Below, piece by piece: positions 8,513 to 16,289 of a stretch of 46,424 bases of DNA. The translations under genes and the position numbers were made by a program. The notes under the pieces are model-generated. The model worked only from the letters and a program-made list of their open reading frames with translations, was not told the DNA's origin and searched no databases. This DNA comes from JALYSX01 sp036510515 (GTDB lineage Bacteria > Vulcanimicrobiota > Vulcanimicrobiia > Vulcanimicrobiales > Vulcanimicrobiaceae), in assembly GCA_036510515.1 (NCBI GenBank), contig DATCDS010000155.1:1-46424 (forward strand). Direction: 5' to 3'. Positions within the stretch are counted from its first letter, which is position 1; the number at the start of each line of letters is the position of its first letter.

Positions 8513-9853
8513 CTAGTCGACCCGAATCAACATCGCGTCGCCCTGACCGCCGCCCGAGCAGATCGCCGCGATACCGATGCCGCCGCCGCGTTTGCGGAGC
8601 TGATTGATGACCGCGCCGACGATACGCGCGCCCGACGCGCCGATCGGATGCCCCATGGCGACCGCACCGCCGAAACGATTGATCTCCGCAGGGTCCAACC
8701 CGAGTTTGAGCGCCGACGTAATCGCCACCGACGCAAACGCCTCGTTGATTTCCCAGACGTGCACGTGTTCGCGCTTGAGCCCGTGTTTCTCGAGCAGTTG
8801 CTGCGCGGCCATGGCCGGCGTCAATGCGATGTATGGAGAATCCCATCCGACCGTGACGTGATCTTGGATGCGAGCCAACGCCGTTAGCCCGTGGGATGCA
8901 GCGTACTGCGCGTCGGCGAGCACCAGCGCGGCCGCGCCGTCGTTAACGCCCGGCGCGTTGCCCGCGGAGATCGTTCCGCCTTTTTCTAACGGTTTAAGTC
9001 TTGCCAGGGTTTCCAAACTGGTATCGGCGCGAACCGCTTCATCACGGTCGACCAACGTGTTGGGAACGTCGCCGGTCACGAACGGCGCGTAGGCTTCGTA
9101 GTCCAATGAAAAGCGCTCGGACGGCTGATGGCCCCACGACGAACTTGCGCCGCCGACGGTGGCGGGGACGCGTATTTCCCCGCGGCGCGGAAGGCGGTCG
9201 ACCACGACCTTGCCGCGCGCTTTGGACGCCACCTTCACCGGAACGATCTCGACGTCGAAGTGGCCGCCCTCGTGCGCGTCGTGCGCGCGGTGGTGGCTTT
9301 CGTAGGCAAAGCGATCTTGCGCTTCGCGCGTGAGCCCGAGTTCGTCGGCAACTAGGCTGCCCTGGGTCGCCATCGTCATCGGAAAGTATTGATCCCACAA
9401 TCCATCGGCGATCATCGAATCGACCAACGCGCCGTCACCGAACCGGTAGCCGAAGCGCGCGTCGCGCAACAGGTAGGGCGCGTTGGACATCGACTCCATG
9501 CCGCCCGCAACGATCAACCGATTGGCACCGGCATCGATCAACCGCATCGCCGAGGCGATCGCCAGCATCCCCGACGCGCACACCTTGTTGACCGTCTCGG
9601 CCGTCACGGTCTTGGCCAGACCGGCCTTAAAGGAAGCCTGGCGCGCGGGGTTCTGGCCGGCGCCGGCCTGGAGCACCTGGCCCATGATGGCGTGCTCGAC
9701 GTCGCTGGGGTCGATCCCGGCACGCTCGATCGCGGCCGCAAGGGCCACGGCCCCCAGCGTGGTCGCCGAAAGCGGCGCGAGGCCGCCCCCCAACTTCCCA
9801 AACGGCGTGCGCGCGGTGGACAAAACGACGGTGTGACGATCGACGGTACCCAT
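8513..9853 (-). CDS. Acetyl-CoA C-acyltransferase (thiolase) with a central insertion
   Basis: Thiolase of 446 residues catalysing acetyl-CoA/acetoacetyl-CoA interconversion or thiolytic cleavage. The acyl-accepting cysteine is Cys92 in NKVCASGM. The C-terminus has NEAFASVAI, GHPIGASGARI (catalytic His) and CSGGGQGDAM (second Cys). The usual length is about 390-400. The surplus lies between VPVKV and the conserved AGNAPGVNDGAA segment (about residues 208-290), which includes ASSSWGHQPSERF and an acidic/aromatic stretch. The ATG at 9853 gives the family N-terminus (TVVLSTARTPFGK); the frame open to 10666 overlaps the cation exporter and is not coding. It is the first gene of the CoA sub-block, with 11 nt to the dehydrogenase start. 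Confidence 0.94.
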   Translation of the reverse strand: MGTVDRHTVVLSTARTPFGKLGGGLAPLSATTLGAVALAAAIERAGIDPSDVEHAIMGQVLQAGAGQNPARQASFKAGLAKTVTAETVNKVCASGMLAIASAMRLIDAGANRLIVAGGMESMSNAPYLLRDARFGYRFGDGALVDSMIADGLWDQYFPMTMATQGSLVADELGLTREAQDRFAYESHHRAHDAHEGGHFDVEIVPVKVASKARGKVVVDRLPRRGEIRVPATVGGASSSWGHQPSERFSLDYEAYAPFVTGDVPNTLVDRDEAVRADTSLETLARLKPLEKGGTISAGNAPGVNDGAAALVLADAQYAASHGLTALARIQDHVTVGWDSPYIALTPAMAAQQLLEKHGLKREHVHVWEINEAFASVAITSALKLGLDPAEINRFGGAVAMGHPIGASGARIVGAVINQLRKRGGGIGIAAICSGGGQGDAMLIRVD

Positions 9854-9869
9854 AACCCTCAAACCCTTC

Positions 9870-9885
9870 GCTTGGCATACCAAGC
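9870..9885. promoter_or_regulatory. Inverted repeat upstream of thiolase
   Basis: GCTTGG-CATA-CCAAGC, six-base perfect arms with a 4-nt centre, 16 nt upstream of the thiolase start and inside the only sizeable gap (56 nt) of the 13-gene minus-strand run. It could be an operator for a fatty-acid or CoA-responsive repressor, or an RNA hairpin. Function is not shown. Confidence 0.3.
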
Positions 9886-9909
9886 CCCCCTCGAAGGACC
9901 CGGCGCCGG

Positions 9910-10785
9910 CTAGGACGCCCTCATCACGCAGGTCTTTGTGTCGCAGCGTTGGCACTCGAACTGGATGGTGATGTGATCGATGGCGTAGTCGGCGCGCAAA
10001 CACGCTTCGATCGATTGCAAGATTGCGTCGGATTCGCTGATGCGGCGATCGTCGAGATCGACGTGCGCGCAGAGTGCGCGGGCGCGAGAGCCGATCGACC
10101 AGACGTGCAGATCGTGCACGCCGGTCACGCCGGCGATCCGCGCGATGTCGGCGGCGACCGCGGCCGGGTCGACGTCGCGCGGGACGCTTTCGAGCAGCAC
10201 GTCGGCGGCGTCGCGCAACACGCGCCAGACGCCGGCCACTATAATCGCAGCGACCAGCAGCGAGAGCAGGGGATCGATCCACAGCGCGCGCGTGGCTAGG
10301 ACGAAGGCACCGCCGACGATGACCGCAATCGCGCCGACCGCGTCGCCGGCGACGTGGAAGAGGGCGGTGCGCACGTTGAGATCGCTCTTGCCGTCGCGCA
10401 AGAGCAGCAATCCGACGCCGAGGTTGACGACCAAGCCGATCGCGGCGACGCCGCTCATCAGGCCACCCTGCGGAAGGAACGGATGCCCGAAGCGCTGGAG
10501 CGCTTCGTAGACGATGACGATGGTGGCGGCCAGCAGCAGCGTGCCGTTGGCCAGCGCGCCCAGAATTTCCACGCGGCCGTAGCCGAACGACTTGCGCGCG
10601 TCGGCCGGGCGCGACGCGCCGATTGCGGCAAACAGCGCGACGCCCAGCGCGAAGGCGTCCATACATACGTGGACGGCGTCGGTAAGCAGCGCCAACGAGC
10701 CGGCGCGCGCGCCGCCCCAGAACTCGAACGCCGCGACCGCCGCAATGAGTACGAGCGCGACGACCAAGCGACGTCGCGAGTCCAC
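9910..10785 (-). CDS. Cation diffusion facilitator (CzcD/ZitB-like) divalent metal exporter
   Basis: Inner-membrane proton-coupled exporter of Zn, Co, Cd or similar ions, 291 residues. About six membrane segments are visible. The metal-site HxxxD motifs occur as HVCMD in helix 2 (about residue 39) and HVAGD in helix 5. Helix 3-4 loop and the C-terminal cytoplasmic domain (VTGVHDLHVWSIGSRARALCAHVDL) are typical of the family. The extreme C-terminus is Cys-rich (CQRCDTKTC), which may bind metal. Start is GTG at 10785, one nt past the stop of the methyltransferase-like gene, so translation is probably coupled. Which metal is moved cannot be told. Confidence 0.93.
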   Translation of the reverse strand: MDSRRRLVVALVLIAAVAAFEFWGGARAGSLALLTDAVHVCMDAFALGVALFAAIGASRPADARKSFGYGRVEILGALANGTLLLAATIVIVYEALQRFGHPFLPQGGLMSGVAAIGLVVNLGVGLLLLRDGKSDLNVRTALFHVAGDAVGAIAVIVGGAFVLATRALWIDPLLSLLVAAIIVAGVWRVLRDAADVLLESVPRDVDPAAVAADIARIAGVTGVHDLHVWSIGSRARALCAHVDLDDRRISESDAILQSIEACLRADYAIDHITIQFECQRCDTKTCVMRAS

Positions 10786-10786
10786 G

Positions 10787-11386
10787 TTACGTCTTGAGCG
10801 CTTTCAATGCCAGGACGCCCAGCATCACGCCGAAGGTAGCAAACGTCTTGCTTTCGGCCTCGCGAATCACGCTGGGATTCCACGTGCCGTTCCCGCCGTC
10901 CACGGGTTCGAGCGACGGCACGATCGGCGGAACGCGATCGCAATACCGATCGAACTCCTCGCCGAACTGCGAGCGCAGATATTTCTCTTCGTGCGGCACG
11001 ATCGTCGCGTAGACGCCCAGCATCGTTCCCAGCGAGGCCGCGAGCAGCGCCACGCGCTGCGCGCCGGAGTTCTTTCCGGTGAACGCGATCGCGAAGCCGA
11101 ACGCGGTAATGAAGTTGCCGACGTAGAGCGGATTGCGCACGTGGGCGTACGGCCCGGCGGAAATCAACTCCGGCGCGATCACCTTGTTATCGCGCGTCGT
11201 GACACCCGAATACCCCACCGCCCAGCAACGCACCAACTCGCCGGCCAACGCAATCGGCAGCCCGACGGCGACGCTAAAGGCGCTGGGCTTGCCCAGCACC
11301 GCCAGCAAGACGGCGGGCGCGGCCAACAGCGCGCCGCGATTCTTAAAGACCAGCGCTTGCAGGTCGTCGTTACGGAAATCGGTCAC
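10787..11386 (-). CDS. Isoprenylcysteine carboxyl methyltransferase-like membrane protein
   Basis: Integral-membrane methyltransferase-like protein of 199 residues, with several hydrophobic segments. The family signature appears as GPYAHVRNPLYVGNF (about residues 78-92), followed by the C-terminal EEKYLRSQFGEEFDRYCDRV block that forms the SAM site in ICMT/PEMT-type enzymes. Bacterial members have poorly known substrates (lipids, quinones or isoprenoids). Start is GTG at 11386, overlapping the stop of the GDP-sugar reductase by 4 nt (GTGA). Location among GDP-sugar genes suggests an envelope lipid or glycan role, which is inference. Confidence 0.85.
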   Translation of the reverse strand: MTDFRNDDLQALVFKNRGALLAAPAVLLAVLGKPSAFSVAVGLPIALAGELVRCWAVGYSGVTTRDNKVIAPELISAGPYAHVRNPLYVGNFITAFGFAIAFTGKNSGAQRVALLAASLGTMLGVYATIVPHEEKYLRSQFGEEFDRYCDRVPPIVPSLEPVDGGNGTWNPSVIREAESKTFATFGVMLGVLALKALKT

Positions 11387-12330
11387 ACCCGCTCCTTCGC
11401 CATGCGTGCTTTGGCGTCCTCATAGATATCGTGCAGCGAGCGCGAGAGCGGGATCTTCGGCTTCCAGCCCGTGACCGAAACGATCTTCGCGTTGGATCCG
11501 ATCAGCAACGGTGTGTCGGCCGGCCGCATCTGTTCTTCGTCGTCGCGAACTTCGACCGGTACGTGCGCGATACCGATGAGTTCTCCCAAGACCCGCTTGA
11601 GCGAGACGGCGCTCTCCGAACAGACGTTGTAGATTTCGGCGCGCCGGCCGCGCGCGGCCAAGGCAATATAGGCCTCGACGACATCGCGCACGTCGAGAAA
11701 GTCCCGTTCCGCATCGAGATTCCCAACGAGCAGAATGGGCGGCGCCCCATCGGCAATGCGCGCCAACTGGAGCGCGAAGGACGCGACGGCAAAGCGGGCG
11801 TCTTGTCCCGGCCCGATATGGTTGAACGAGCGTGCGACAACCACATCCAGATCGAAGGTGCGCGCCTCACCCAAAAGGATCGCTTCGGCGGCAACCTTAC
11901 TTGACGCATACGGGTTGGCCGGCCGCAATTCCAGCAGCTCGGTCAGCGGATAGTCGCCGCGATCGCGAGCACCATAGACGTCGGCCGAACTGGAAAGGAC
12001 GACGCGCGGCGCGGCGTGACCGTCGTCCCGATAGGACCGAATCGCGCGCATGAGACGCGCGGTCCCCATGATGTTGACGTCGTAGGTGGTTTGCGGATCG
12101 GTCTGCGCATCGTGCACCGACGCTTGAGCCGCGAGATGAAAGACGATGTCGGGCTTGGCCACATCCAATGCCGCCCGCAACGTGTCGCCGTCTCCCAAAT
12201 CGATCGGGAAAAAATCGCCGGCGCCCTGCGGCCCGCCGGCGCCCAAAACGGCGTCGTAACCGGTGCGGGCCAGGGCCTCGAGCAGGTGGCGGCCGACGAA
12301 CCCGTCGGCGCCGGTGACGAGCGCTCGCAC
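11383..12330 (-). CDS. GDP-4-keto-6-deoxy-mannose reductase-like SDR epimerase
   Basis: Extended short-chain dehydrogenase of 315 residues. The N-terminal NAD(P) motif is TGADGFVG. The catalytic Ser/Tyr/Lys set is seen as SSSADVYG and NPYASSK. DARFAVASFALQLARI and LDAERDFLDVRDVVEAY are usual for GDP-6-deoxy-D-lyxo-4-hexulose reductase (Rmd) and related nucleotide-sugar reductases. It directly follows gmd with a one-base overlap (TAGTG), so the pair would convert GDP-mannose to a GDP-deoxyhexose, most simply GDP-D-rhamnose. GDP-L-fucose synthase (Fcl) is an alternative reading, but Rmd fits better. The start is GTG at 12330. Confidence 0.88.
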   Translation of the reverse strand: MRALVTGADGFVGRHLLEALARTGYDAVLGAGGPQGAGDFFPIDLGDGDTLRAALDVAKPDIVFHLAAQASVHDAQTDPQTTYDVNIMGTARLMRAIRSYRDDGHAAPRVVLSSSADVYGARDRGDYPLTELLELRPANPYASSKVAAEAILLGEARTFDLDVVVARSFNHIGPGQDARFAVASFALQLARIADGAPPILLVGNLDAERDFLDVRDVVEAYIALAARGRRAEIYNVCSESAVSLKRVLGELIGIAHVPVEVRDDEEQMRPADTPLLIGSNAKIVSVTGWKPKIPLSRSLHDIYEDAKARMAKERV

Positions 12331-13307
12331 TACGGCCGCAGCTGCCGAGCCAGCAGCTCGATGTCGGCTTCAACCATCATCTGCACCAGTCGTTCGAACG
12401 ACACTTCGGGCTCCCAAGCCAGCAGTCGCTTGGCCTTGGACGGATCGCCCACCAGCAGGTCGACTTCCGCGGGCCGGATGAAGGCCGGATCGATCTTCAC
12501 GTATGGCTCGTACGAGCCCAGACCGGCGACCTCAAAAGCGATCCGCACGAACTCGCGCACGGTGTTGGTCCGGCCCGTCGAGATAACGAAGTCTTCGGCG
12601 CGATCCTGCTGCAGCATCATCCACATCGCGCGCACGTAATCGCCGGCGAATCCCCAGTCGCGCTGCGCGTCCAGATTCCCAAGGCGCAGCTCCTTGGAGA
12701 TACCGCGTTGGATTTGAGCGACGGTACTCGAGATTTTACGCGTAACGAATTCGCGACCGCGTCGCGGGCTTTCGTGGTTGAACAAAATGCCGGACACGGC
12801 GAAGAGATCGTAGGACTCCCGGTAGTTCACCGTGATCCAATGACCGTAGACTTTGGCAACGCCGTACGGGCTGCGCGGATAGAACGGCGTCGTTTCGGTT
12901 TGCGGCACTTCGACCACCTTGCCGAACATCTCCGACGACGACGCCTGATAGAATCGGATCGACGGATCGACGACGCGAACGGCCTCAAGGACGCGCGTCA
13001 CGCCCAATGCGGTAAACTCGCTGGTCAGCACCGGCTGGGTCCACGAGGTCGGCACGAACGACTGCGCTGCAAGGTTGTAGACCTCGCTGGGATGCACGCG
13101 CTCGACGAGCGACGTGATCGAGGTCTGATCGAGTAGGTCGCCTGAAACGAACTCGATATCGCCGACGAGATGGGCGATACGCTCGTGCACGTCGGTCGAC
13201 GTGCGGCGCGTCATACCGACGACCCTATAGCCCTTTTCAAGCAAGAACTCGGCCAGATAGGATCCATCTTGCCCGGTGATACCGGTGATCAGTGCCGTCT
13301 TCTTCAA
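12330..13307 (-). CDS. gmd: GDP-mannose 4,6-dehydratase
   Basis: Converts GDP-D-mannose to GDP-4-keto-6-deoxy-D-mannose, the branch point to GDP-rhamnose or GDP-fucose. TALITGITGQDGSYLAEFLL is the family N-terminus with its NADP motif. MTRRTS, YNLAAQSFVPTSW, SSSEMFG and SPYGVAK (catalytic Tyr/Lys) are present. FNHESPRRGREFVTRKI and LGNLDAQRDWGFAGDYV are near-invariant Gmd blocks. The start is uncertain. I use TTG at 13307, which gives MKKTALITG; a TTG at 13358, 6 nt after the preceding stop, would add 17 basic residues. It is paired with the reductase downstream. Confidence 0.95.
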   Translation of the reverse strand: MKKTALITGITGQDGSYLAEFLLEKGYRVVGMTRRTSTDVHERIAHLVGDIEFVSGDLLDQTSITSLVERVHPSEVYNLAAQSFVPTSWTQPVLTSEFTALGVTRVLEAVRVVDPSIRFYQASSSEMFGKVVEVPQTETTPFYPRSPYGVAKVYGHWITVNYRESYDLFAVSGILFNHESPRRGREFVTRKISSTVAQIQRGISKELRLGNLDAQRDWGFAGDYVRAMWMMLQQDRAEDFVISTGRTNTVREFVRIAFEVAGLGSYEPYVKIDPAFIRPAEVDLLVGDPSKAKRLLAWEPEVSFERLVQMMVEADIELLARQLRP

Positions 13308-13364
13308 GAATCTCTTTCGTAAGGGCGGGGGCAGGCGGCGGTTGTTTGACGCCGACAAGGGAGA

Positions 13365-13997
13365 CTACTCTTGGAGAGCGTCCAGGTCGCGCAACGCCTT
13401 TTCCCGGTCGGCAAAGCGCCGAAACCCGGATTGAACCAGTGTCGAAGACGCGCCGCCGTGAAAAATTAAGTAATGCCCCTGGATCGACGTCACCGTGGTG
13501 GTCGTGGCCCAAAAGCCCGGCAACACCTCGCCGCGCGCTTGGGCGACGCTTTCCGAGGTGGCGAACTGCTGCAAGACGTCGGGCGAATAGGTGATTTGCG
13601 TGACGTGGCCGGCGCCATCGACGGTGAAGGTGCCGTCGCCGTGGAAAGCGTCCCGTTTGATGCCCCGAAAATGGACGGTCGAGCCCTCGACCGTGTACGA
13701 ATAATCCGCAAAGGACCGGGCGTCGAACGGCGCGGCAAACCGGCGGGTCTCACCCGTCAAGCTGGCCGCTAGGCTGGCCTTGGTCTGGGCGCTCTGCTGT
13801 TTGCCGTTCTCGACGTAGTTAAAGATGCGCACGCCTACGATCCTGTCGCCGTCGGCAACGACCACCATCGCGATGTCGTCGCGCTTGTGGATCGGACCGC
13901 CATCGATCTGGGAGGTTTGATGGATGCGGTACTCGATCACGCCGGAATGATCGGCGACCGCAACTTTGGCGGCCAAAACGACGACTGCGGGAATCAT
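13365..13997 (-). CDS. Hypothetical exported protein
   Basis: A 210-residue protein I cannot assign. A short hydrophobic N-terminus (MIPAVVVLAAKVAVA) looks like a signal peptide or anchor. The remainder is polar and predicted beta-rich, with patterns such as GDGTFTVDGAGHVTQITYSP, which suggests an extracytoplasmic beta-sandwich or lipoprotein-carrier-like fold. Its ATG immediately abuts the kamE stop (TAGATG), so it is translated with kamDE. Association with the aminomutase is only by position. Confidence 0.75.
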   Translation of the reverse strand: MIPAVVVLAAKVAVADHSGVIEYRIHQTSQIDGGPIHKRDDIAMVVVADGDRIVGVRIFNYVENGKQQSAQTKASLAASLTGETRRFAAPFDARSFADYSYTVEGSTVHFRGIKRDAFHGDGTFTVDGAGHVTQITYSPDVLQQFATSESVAQARGEVLPGFWATTTTVTSIQGHYLIFHGGASSTLVQSGFRRFADREKALRDLDALQE

Positions 13998-14741
13998 CTA
14001 CACGCGCACCTTCGCGCGTTCGACCAGCGTGGTGGCGACGAACGCTGCGACTTCGCTGGGGAGCGTGCCGCGGCCGAAGCCGGCGTCGTATCCCAGTTCG
14101 CCGGCCAAGAGGTTGGTGACGCGCGGGCCGCCGCAGCAGAGCACGACCCGATCGCGCAGGCCCTCGGCCTCGAGTAGCTCGGCCAACGCCGTAAAGTTCT
14201 TGATATCGCTCCCTTTTTGCGTGACGACTTGCGAGGCCAAGAGCGCGTCGACACCCTTCTGCTTGGCGATGCGAACGAAATCCTCGACCGCGACCTGACT
14301 GCCGAGGTTGAACGTTTCAAAAGCGCGATAGCGCTCGAGGCCGTAGTCGCCCTTATACCCCTTCATGTTCAAGATCGCATCGATGCCCACCGTGTGCGCG
14401 TCGGTACCGATGCAGGCACCGGCGATCTTGATCTTGCGCCCCAGACGTTCGAAGACGTACGCATCGATTTCTTCCATCGACATCGCGTGCGATCGAGCCG
14501 ACGGTGCCACGATCGCATCGGCGTCGACCGACTGCGGCGTGCTCGCGTACACGACGAACAGCGAGTATCCCGTGGCGATCTTGCGGCCATCGACCACCGC
14601 AACGTCGGAAAAGCCCATCTTTACGACGAGCTGACGGGCGGCCTCGTCGGCGGCTTCGCTCCAATTGATCGGCAGCGTAAACGACAGCTGAACCTTGCCG
14701 TCGTCGAGCGTGTCGCCGTACGGTTTGATCGGGCGGCTCAT
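13998..14741 (-). CDS. kamE: Lysine 5,6-aminomutase, beta (B12-binding) subunit
   Basis: Adenosylcobalamin- and PLP-dependent 5,6-amino shift on D-lysine or L-beta-lysine. The 247-residue protein begins with the family block KPYGDTLDDGKVQLSFTLP, a dimerisation region. The B12-binding Rossmann domain has GTDAHTVGIDAI with cobalt-ligating His116 (DxHxxG). Lys127 in NMKGYKG lies 11 residues after that His, as does the PLP-binding lysine of the characterised enzyme. VVLCCGGPRVTN is the distal B12 segment. The start overlaps the kamD stop by 4 nt (ATGA). Both cofactor residues are intact, so the enzyme should be active. Confidence 0.94.
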   Translation of the reverse strand: MSRPIKPYGDTLDDGKVQLSFTLPINWSEAADEAARQLVVKMGFSDVAVVDGRKIATGYSLFVVYASTPQSVDADAIVAPSARSHAMSMEEIDAYVFERLGRKIKIAGACIGTDAHTVGIDAILNMKGYKGDYGLERYRAFETFNLGSQVAVEDFVRIAKQKGVDALLASQVVTQKGSDIKNFTALAELLEAEGLRDRVVLCCGGPRVTNLLAGELGYDAGFGRGTLPSEVAAFVATTLVERAKVRV

Positions 14742-16285
14742 CGCACCGCCGCCGTCAGCGCTTCTTCGAACGGGTTAAAGTAGCCGGCGGAGCGCGCGAA
14801 GACACCGTCGAAGCCGCGTCCGCCGTCGGGCGGCCGCGAGACGTCGGCAAAAGCCGCGGACTCGATCGCGGCCATGAGCCCGCTCTCGCCGACGCGTTCG
14901 AGCAGCCGTTCGCACTGGCGCAGAACGTGGGTCGCCCGCGCTTCGATCTTGCCGCCGGGCTTGATCTCGATCTCGTCACCGAAGCTACGGGCGGTGTTCA
15001 TCACGTAGCGAGCGTTTTCGATCGAGAGCGCCCGATCGCCCAGGAACGGCGTGTGGATCGCTTCGGTCAGCATGCCGCACAGATGGATCGTTTGATGCGT
15101 CATCACCGATGTGAGGTTGAACATCGCGTCGATCAAGTGACCCTTGAAGACGTCGCCGGTCATGTGTTTGGTTGGCGGCATGTACTTCAGCGGCGCGTCG
15201 GGGAAGATCTGACGCGCCAACTGCGCTTGCGCGACCTGGTACAAGAAGCCGTCGGTTACGTCGGGGTCGATTTCGTACGCGTCGCCCAAGCCGATTTGCC
15301 CGTCGGGCATGCCGGCGCGGTGCGCGAACGCTTCGTTGATGAACTGCGAAGCCAGCACCGCCGGCGCTTGCTCGACGGCGTCGGCGGTGGTGAGGTAGTT
15401 ATCCTCCCCCGTGTTGATAATGATCCCCGAATGGGCGTTGAGCATTCGGCTGAAATGCTGATCGACGAACGTCCGCTTCATGTTGATGTCTCGAAACAGG
15501 ATGCCGTACATCGAATCGTTGAGCAGCATATCCAATCGCTCGAGCGCGGCCATCGCCGCGATCTCGGGCATGCACAATCCGCTGGCGTAGTTGGTCAGCA
15601 TCACGTAGCGGCCCAATTTTTCGGAGACCTCGTCGAGCGCCTCGCGCACGATCTTGAAGTTCGCCTGGGTCGCATAGGTGCCGCCGAAACCTTCGGTCGT
15701 GGGGCCGTACGGCACGAAATCCAGCAGCGATTGACCCGTCGAGCGAATGACCGCGATGATCTGCGCGCCGGCTTCGGCCGCCGCCACCGCGGCCGAGCGA
15801 TCCTCGTAGATGTTGCCGCTGGCGACGATCACGTAAAGCAGGGGTGGGGGTTGCTGCGGCAAGCGCTCCATCAACTCGACGCGCCGGGCACGCCGTTGCG
15901 CGATCTGCGCCAAACCGCGCCGCACGTACGGTGCGAGCGCGCCGCGAGCCGCCGCTTCGGGCGCATGGGCGTACGCGCTGAGCGCCACGCGCTGCGAGCC
16001 GACCGCGTCGGCCAGCGCTTGGGGCTCCAGCCCGGTCTCGGCCAGCGCGCGCCCGAACGCCAGCGCCGCCCCCTCGGGCAACGCGCCGGGCCCGACCGCG
16101 TCGACTAGGATGTTGGGGAGGGGGATATCGTCGGAGCCGACGCCGTCTACGCCGAGCAATCGCAAGACCGCGCGCTCGACCGAGACGGTCGAATGCTCGC
16201 CGATAAAGACGCCTACCGGTGCGACCACCGCGCTTGCCAGCTCGCGGCAGCGCGCGACGGCGGTGCCGTCGATCCGCAGTTCCAT
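14738..16285 (-). CDS. kamD: Lysine 5,6-aminomutase, alpha subunit
   Basis: Alpha subunit, 515 residues, a TIM-barrel that holds PLP and substrate and closes over the B12 domain of KamE. Long stretches look family-typical: PLPNILVDAVGPGALPEGAA, YVIVASGNIYEDRSAAVAAA, VRSTGQSLLDFVPYGPTTEG-like text around residue 180, and the DMLLNDSMYGILFRDINMKR block. Start is ATG at 16285, four nt after the flippase stop. KamA, Kdd, Kce and Kal of the classical lysine fermentation pathway are not in the window. The neighbours are surface-glycan genes on one side and CoA catabolism further down, so the metabolic role here is open. Confidence 0.93.
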   Translation of the reverse strand: MELRIDGTAVARCRELASAVVAPVGVFIGEHSTVSVERAVLRLLGVDGVGSDDIPLPNILVDAVGPGALPEGAALAFGRALAETGLEPQALADAVGSQRVALSAYAHAPEAAARGALAPYVRRGLAQIAQRRARRVELMERLPQQPPPLLYVIVASGNIYEDRSAAVAAAEAGAQIIAVIRSTGQSLLDFVPYGPTTEGFGGTYATQANFKIVREALDEVSEKLGRYVMLTNYASGLCMPEIAAMAALERLDMLLNDSMYGILFRDINMKRTFVDQHFSRMLNAHSGIIINTGEDNYLTTADAVEQAPAVLASQFINEAFAHRAGMPDGQIGLGDAYEIDPDVTDGFLYQVAQAQLARQIFPDAPLKYMPPTKHMTGDVFKGHLIDAMFNLTSVMTHQTIHLCGMLTEAIHTPFLGDRALSIENARYVMNTARSFGDEIEIKPGGKIEARATHVLRQCERLLERVGESGLMAAIESAAFADVSRPPDGGRGFDGVFARSAGYFNPFEEALTAAVR

Positions 16286-16289
16286 CGTC

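Noticed and set aside
8502..8846. Upstream extension of the hydroxybutyryl-CoA dehydrogenase
   Set aside because: It overlaps the thiolase C-terminus in another frame; residues match no domain.
9854..10666. Upstream extension of the thiolase frame by 271 codons
   Set aside because: It overlaps the CDF exporter in another frame and reads as Arg-rich nonsense; the family N-terminus begins at 9853.
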